Below, piece by piece: positions 59,906-64,000 of a stretch of DNA of 64,000 nucleotides (the stretch's first letter is position 1; every line of letters starts with the position of its first letter). Both the position numbers and the translations under genes were made by a program. The stretch is from the NCBI RefSeq assembly GCF_036541405.1, contig NZ_JAZHFS010000002.1:62001-126000 (forward strand). Reading direction: 5' to 3'. The notes under the pieces are model-generated. The model worked only from the letters and a program-made list of their open reading frames with translations. It ran no database searches and was not told where the DNA came from. The DNA comes from Clostridium_AD frigoriphilum (lineage in GTDB: Bacteria; Bacillota; Clostridia; Clostridiales; Clostridiaceae).

Positions 59906-61297
59906 ATGATTTTAAATGAAAATAAAGTTAAAAATGTTAATGTAGCTTATATTGGGGGTGGTTCTAGAGGTTGGGCATGGGGTCTTATGAGTGATTTGGC
60001 ATCTCAAGAAGAACTTTCAGGTACAGTATATTTATACGACATTGATTATGAAGCAGCTAAGTGTAATGAAATTATAGGCAATTCGATTAAAGGTCAAAAT
60101 TATTCTAAAAGTAATTGGGATTACAGAGTAGTTAAATCATTAAAAGAAGCTTTGAAAGATGCTGATTTCGTTATTATATCTATTTTACCAGGAACTTTCG
60201 ATGAGATGGAATCAGATGTACATGCTCCTGAGAAATATGGTATATACCAATCAGTAGGGGATAGCGTTGGACCTGGTGGTCAATTTAGGGCTCATAGAAC
60301 AATACCAATGTATGTTGAAATTGCAGAAAATTTAAAAAAGTGTTGCCCTAATGCATGGGTAATAAATTATACTAATCCTATGTCACTATGTGTTAGAACT
60401 TTATATGAGATATTTCCTGAAATCAAAGCCTTTGGGTGTTGTCATGAGGTATTTTCAACTCAGAACCTTTTAATCAATGCACTAAATGATATATTGGGCA
60501 TTAAAGAAGCAAAACGGTCAGAAATTAAAATTAATGTGCTTGGTATAAATCATTTTACATGGATTAATGAAGCCTATTACAAAGATATAAACTTATTCGA
60601 AGTTTATTCAAAATTTGTTAATGAAAATTTTGAAAACGGTTACGTTGGAAATGAAGGGGGACATTGGATGAATGACACATTTAAGTCAGCTGAAAGAGTT
60701 AAATTTGATCTGTTTTTAAGATATGGAATTATTGCTGCAGCTGGTGATAGACATCTTGCTGAATTTCTTCCAGGAAATTGGTACTTAAAGGACACAAAAA
60801 CTGTGGAAAATTGGAAATTCGGATTAACAACTGTGAAATTTAGAAAAAGTCAACTCAAAGAGAGATTAGAAAGAAGTGAAAGACTAGTTTCTGGCTCTGA
60901 AAAATTTGAGTTAAAAGAAACTGGGGAAGAGGGTGTTAATATAATGAAGGCACTTCTTGGAATCAGGGACCTCGTAACTAATGTTAACATGCCAAACTAT
61001 GGTCAAGTAATTGGATTACCAATAGGCGCTATTGTAGAAACAAATGCTGTTTTTACAAAAAACAGTATTAAACCTGTAATGGCAGGGAAATTACCAGATA
61101 ATGTGTTAGGATTTGTGCATAGAGTGGTTATGAACCAAGAAACAATACTCACAGCTACTTTAGCTAAAGATAAGAAATTGGCCTTTACTGCCTTTGTAAA
61201 TGATCCTCTTTTAGTCAATATCTCATTAAAAGATGCGCAGGTTCTTTTTAATGAAATGTTTGATAATACAGAAAAATATCTAAAGGGATGGAATTAA
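59906..61297 (+). CDS. GH4 family NAD-dependent glycosidase (alpha-galacturonidase-like)
   Basis: A 463-residue glycoside hydrolase family 4 enzyme that uses NAD+ and a metal ion in an oxidation-elimination mechanism. The dinucleotide motif is YIGGGSRGWAWG, followed by NYTNPMS (conserved Asn) and, at residues 179-182, Cys-His-Glu-Val with the metal ligands. The CHEV form of this motif is associated with LplD-like alpha-galacturonidases rather than the CHGxG-type maltose or melibiose enzymes. The later GGHWMNDTF also fits GH4. A substrate of the galacturonide kind is thus likely. AGGGAGGA precedes the ATG. It is divergent from an AraC regulator and followed by a YesMN-like pair. Confidence 0.87.
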   Translation: MILNENKVKNVNVAYIGGGSRGWAWGLMSDLASQEELSGTVYLYDIDYEAAKCNEIIGNSIKGQNYSKSNWDYRVVKSLKEALKDADFVIISILPGTFDEMESDVHAPEKYGIYQSVGDSVGPGGQFRAHRTIPMYVEIAENLKKCCPNAWVINYTNPMSLCVRTLYEIFPEIKAFGCCHEVFSTQNLLINALNDILGIKEAKRSEIKINVLGINHFTWINEAYYKDINLFEVYSKFVNENFENGYVGNEGGHWMNDTFKSAERVKFDLFLRYGIIAAAGDRHLAEFLPGNWYLKDTKTVENWKFGLTTVKFRKSQLKERLERSERLVSGSEKFELKETGEEGVNIMKALLGIRDLVTNVNMPNYGQVIGLPIGAIVETNAVFTKNSIKPVMAGKLPDNVLGFVHRVVMNQETILTATLAKDKKLAFTAFVNDPLLVNISLKDAQVLFNEMFDNTEKYLKGWN

Positions 61298-61338
61298 AGA
61301 TTCTGAGGATGTTATGTTAGTTTAATAATAAACAATTG

Positions 61339-61382
61339 ACCTGAGCTAGTGATAAATACTAACTCAGGTTATTTAATTTTAT
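61339..61382 (+). terminator. Terminator of the GH4 gene
   Basis: ACCTGAGCTAGT and ACTAACTCAGGT pair almost fully, followed by a T-rich tail. Confidence 0.8.
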
Positions 61383-61579
61383 TAAGAACTATTTTCTAGT
61401 AAGGATTGTTTATGATTTATAATACTTTTGTGGTAGACTAATAAATGTAAATATATTATAAATTTTTTGTATTATTGAAGTAATAAACTTTTAAAATGGG
61501 TCTGAAAATAGATTTTTACAGACTCAATTATAACGGTTTCTGTAAAAGTTTATTTTAAGACTTACTAAGGAGGAAAACT

Positions 61580-63349
61580 GTGGTAATAAATAATTATTTA
61601 AGTAATATAAAAAAATATATTATTAATTTTTATAAAATAATGACTATCAAAAGAAAGGTTTTTATTATATTAGCAACATTAGTGTTAATAATTAGCATGT
61701 TATCATTTCTGCTATTACAGGTAACTTTTAAAGTATATGATAGGCAATTAATTAATAATTCATCAGAGATTCTAAATATATATTCTACTAATATTGAAAA
61801 TGAACTTAGAAAGGTTGAAAGTCTAAGTTTTGGTGTTATAACTTCAAATCAAACGCAGGAATATTTAAGTACAATTAATAATAAAAAATCATCTTATGAA
61901 AGATATGTTGCTATTTCAAGAATGGAAGATATTTTGCGCAATCAATCTCAATCTGAAGGTTATATATCATCTATTAGTCTTGTTGATATAAATGGCAGTA
62001 TGTACACAGTAGGAAATAGCACAATTACAATTAACAATACAATCCAAAATGAAATTATGAAAAGATTAGAAAAAAAATCTGGTGGGCTTGTGTGGATAGA
62101 ACCTCAAGAGGATAATAAAAATTTTATATTAGCTAGGAAGATAAGGTCTATTAGCAATTTTAAGGTAATAGGCACACTTATAATAAGAATTGATGCTGAT
62201 AACTTAGTGAATTCAGTTTCAAATATGTCTCCACAATATAAAGCAAATTTAATAATATTGTCCGAAAATAAAAATATGATATATAAAGATAAAAAAATCA
62301 CTTCAGCGAAGGCAATAGATATTGGATTAAATAATGTGTCAAATGAAATATATAATATTGACGGAAAAAAATTTTTATTAAATCGAGAAGTGTCAAACTA
62401 TTCTAATTGGACATATGTTAATTTTTTGTCCTATGAAAATATTTTTCAGAATATAAAATTAATGAGAACTATTATGTTAGGTTGCTTTTTAATGATTTTT
62501 ATTTTAGCAGTTTCTATGGGACTCGGTTTTGCGGGTAGTATAACAAAACCAATAATTACATTAAGTAAAAAAATGAAAAAAGTTGAAAATGGTAATTTTG
62601 AAATAATGGAAATAGATAAAATTTCTGATGACAAATGTGATGAAGTGGGACAGTTAAATAATGATTTTATTGTCATGGTTAACAAAATAAATGAGTTAAT
62701 AAAGGAAAACTATATTAAACAAATATTAGTTAAGGAAACAGAATTAAAGGCCTTACAATCTCAAATAAATCCTCATTTTTTATATAATACTCTTGATTCA
62801 ATTAATTGGATTGCTAAAGCTAATAAACAAGATAAGATATCTTTAATGGTTAAGTCGCTTTCAAATTTATTTAGGGCTTCAATAGCTAGCAAGGATAGTA
62901 TTATAAAAATTGAGGATGAACTAAAGTTATTAAATGATTATATAAATATACAAAAGATAAGATATGAGGAAAGACTAGATTTTAGCGATTTGGTAGAAGA
63001 GGATATAAAGGAGTGTTATATTCTTAAAATGACATTGCAACCATTAGTTGAAAATTCTATTAAGTATGGACTGGAGCAATTAACTGGTGTATGTAAAATT
63101 ACAATAAGGTCTCAAAAGCAAAAAGATTTTCTTGAGATAATAGTTAGCGATAATGGAATTGGTATGACTAAGGAATTTATCCACGAGTTAGAAATTGGTG
63201 AGAATAAATCTAGGAGTACTGGTATAGGTATAAAAAACATAGATGCACGAATAAAGTTGTTTTTTGGTGAAGAATTTGGAATATCAGTAAAAAGTCAATT
63301 AAGTGAGGGAACCACAGTTATAGTTAGGATTCCATACAAAGTGAGGTGA
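61580..63349 (+). CDS. Sensor histidine kinase, YesM/LytS type
   Basis: A 589-residue membrane sensor. The first helix is at about residues 27-50 and the second at about 295-317, enclosing a 245-residue extracellular sensor domain of the dCACHE type. A HAMP domain follows. The phosphoacceptor His399 lies in the His_kinase motif LQSQINPHFLYNTLDSINW. The ATPase has MTLQPLVENSIKYGLEQ (N box), VSDNGIGM (G1) and STGIGIKNIDARI (G2). It should phosphorylate the response regulator encoded 4 nt downstream. The start is a GTG behind AGGAGG. YesM-type kinases usually respond to plant-polysaccharide breakdown products. Confidence 0.93.
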   Translation: MVINNYLSNIKKYIINFYKIMTIKRKVFIILATLVLIISMLSFLLLQVTFKVYDRQLINNSSEILNIYSTNIENELRKVESLSFGVITSNQTQEYLSTINNKKSSYERYVAISRMEDILRNQSQSEGYISSISLVDINGSMYTVGNSTITINNTIQNEIMKRLEKKSGGLVWIEPQEDNKNFILARKIRSISNFKVIGTLIIRIDADNLVNSVSNMSPQYKANLIILSENKNMIYKDKKITSAKAIDIGLNNVSNEIYNIDGKKFLLNREVSNYSNWTYVNFLSYENIFQNIKLMRTIMLGCFLMIFILAVSMGLGFAGSITKPIITLSKKMKKVENGNFEIMEIDKISDDKCDEVGQLNNDFIVMVNKINELIKENYIKQILVKETELKALQSQINPHFLYNTLDSINWIAKANKQDKISLMVKSLSNLFRASIASKDSIIKIEDELKLLNDYINIQKIRYEERLDFSDLVEEDIKECYILKMTLQPLVENSIKYGLEQLTGVCKITIRSQKQKDFLEIIVSDNGIGMTKEFIHELEIGENKSRSTGIGIKNIDARIKLFFGEEFGISVKSQLSEGTTVIVRIPYKVR

Positions 63350-63353
63350 GAGA

Positions 63354-64000
63354 ATGTATAAAGTTTTGATTGTTGATGATGAGAGAATAATAAGAGAAGG
63401 TATTGCAAATTCTATTGAGTGGAACAAATATGGTTTCTCACTTTGTGGAATGGCGCAGAATGGAATAGATGCTTATGAAATTATTAAGCAAATTGTTCCA
63501 GAAGTGGTTATAACTGATATTAAAATGCCTGGAATGGGAGGATTAGAATTAATTTCTAGGATATATAAGGAATATCCTCAAATTATTTTCATAATTTTGT
63601 CTGGATATGGAGAATTTGAATTTGCAAATAAAGCGATGAAATACGGCGTTAAATACTATTTATTAAAACCATGTGATGAGGATGAAATAATTAAAATTTT
63701 AAAAAAAATAGCAATAGAAAAAAAAGAAAAAGAAAAAAAGGATAAATTTCTTACGGATATAAATGATAATTTAAAAAAAGTTTTACCACAAGTCGGGGAA
63801 CAGTTTTTAAGAGATTTTATAATTGGGGTAAATTATAGTAAATTAGAATGTGAATATTTTTTAAGACTGTTTGATATAAAAGAAACTAAGTTTAAACTTG
63901 TTGTATTTAAACTGGATAATGGAGTGGATTTACTAGAGAAGTTTGCTTTAAAGAATATAGCATATGATATATTGAATCAAAATGTTGTTTACTTGAGCAC
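63354..64000 (+). CDS. Response regulator, YesN/AraC type (partial, cut by window end)
   Basis: 215 codons are visible. The receiver domain (residues 1-about 120) has acidic residues Asp8 and Asp9, the phosphoacceptor Asp55 (VVITDIKMPGMGG) and Lys105 (LLKPCDE). A linker coiled coil (KKEKEKKDKFLTDINDNLKK) and the start of the YesN-type middle domain follow. The AraC DNA-binding domain expected at the end lies outside the window. The ATG is 5 nt after the histidine kinase stop behind GAGGTGAG. It is the partner of the kinase at 61580. Confidence 0.92.
   Translation, partial: MYKVLIVDDERIIREGIANSIEWNKYGFSLCGMAQNGIDAYEIIKQIVPEVVITDIKMPGMGGLELISRIYKEYPQIIFIILSGYGEFEFANKAMKYGVKYYLLKPCDEDEIIKILKKIAIEKKEKEKKDKFLTDINDNLKKVLPQVGEQFLRDFIIGVNYSKLECEYFLRLFDIKETKFKLVVFKLDNGVDLLEKFALKNIAYDILNQNVVYLS

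Overview
The window is low-GC, densely coded Firmicute DNA. Its content fits a spore-forming, anaerobic Clostridium (cluster I type): a germinant-receptor cluster, the [FeFe]-hydrogenase maturase HydG, a 2x[4Fe-4S] ferredoxin, SigI/RsgI, S-box, T-box and TPP riboswitches, strong AGGAGG ribosome binding sites, frequent TTG/GTG starts and TTGACA-17-TATAAT promoters. I do not name a species. No rRNA, tRNA, insertion sequence, prophage or CRISPR array was seen.

Layout. 1-7.4 kb: secreted NlpC/P60 hydrolase, a two-gene ATPase plus TOPRIM-like module (possible phage defence), an amino-acid permease, an esterase, a small membrane protein and a DUF3048 lipoprotein. 7.5-12.9 kb: GlpA-like FAD enzyme, ThiT under a TPP riboswitch, a structured leader followed by a TM1266-type regulator and hydG, and a nitroreductase. 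12.9-17.8 kb: a methionine block (metA and metY, metY under a SAM-I riboswitch), a YbaK-like deacylase under its own SAM-I riboswitch, a Met-rich repeat protein and a second YbaK. 17.8-24.3 kb: YjeM-like permease, a PLP-enzyme/GNAT fusion, an acetyltransferase with a DUF2179-type membrane protein, and a MarR-DHA2 efflux operon with two perfect operators. 24.3-28.6 kb: small ORF, two terminators and an ABC-F gene; an M29 aminopeptidase with an unusual leader; a zinc-ribbon protein.

28.8-37.1 kb: a seven-gene spore germination receptor operon in the order A-B-C-B-C-C-B, none of whose three C subunits shows a normal lipobox. 37.2-43.7 kb: unknown protein, thioesterase, DEDDh exonuclease, small proteins, the SigI-RsgI pair with a DUF5667-like secreted protein, and a hemerythrin. 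43.9-52.3 kb: proBA, a YdcF-like protein, clpS-clpA and motAB. 52.5-58.4 kb: VOC protein, metallo-beta-lactamase fold protein, two YitT proteins, asnS under a T-box, and a ferredoxin. 58.4-64 kb: a gene-free stretch with interleaved inverted repeats, then a carbohydrate locus: AraC regulator, GH4 glycosidase with a CHEV motif, and a YesM/YesN-type two-component system cut off by the window end.

How the genes work together. Methionine supply is controlled by SAM through at least two riboswitches, one of which unexpectedly governs a tRNA-editing-type protein. The Ger operon encodes several possible B/C partners for a single A subunit. ClpS feeds N-degron substrates to ClpA. SigI/RsgI and YesMN are both envelope or polysaccharide sensing devices. 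Several intergenic hairpins are perfect palindromes of 42-56 bp and probably end converging or upstream transcripts. The best candidates for undescribed biology are the ATPase-TOPRIM pair, the S-box-controlled YbaK, the PLP-GNAT fusion, the hydG leader, the aminopeptidase leader with a displaced ribosome binding site, and the paired-hairpin element found after both the aminopeptidase gene and asnS.
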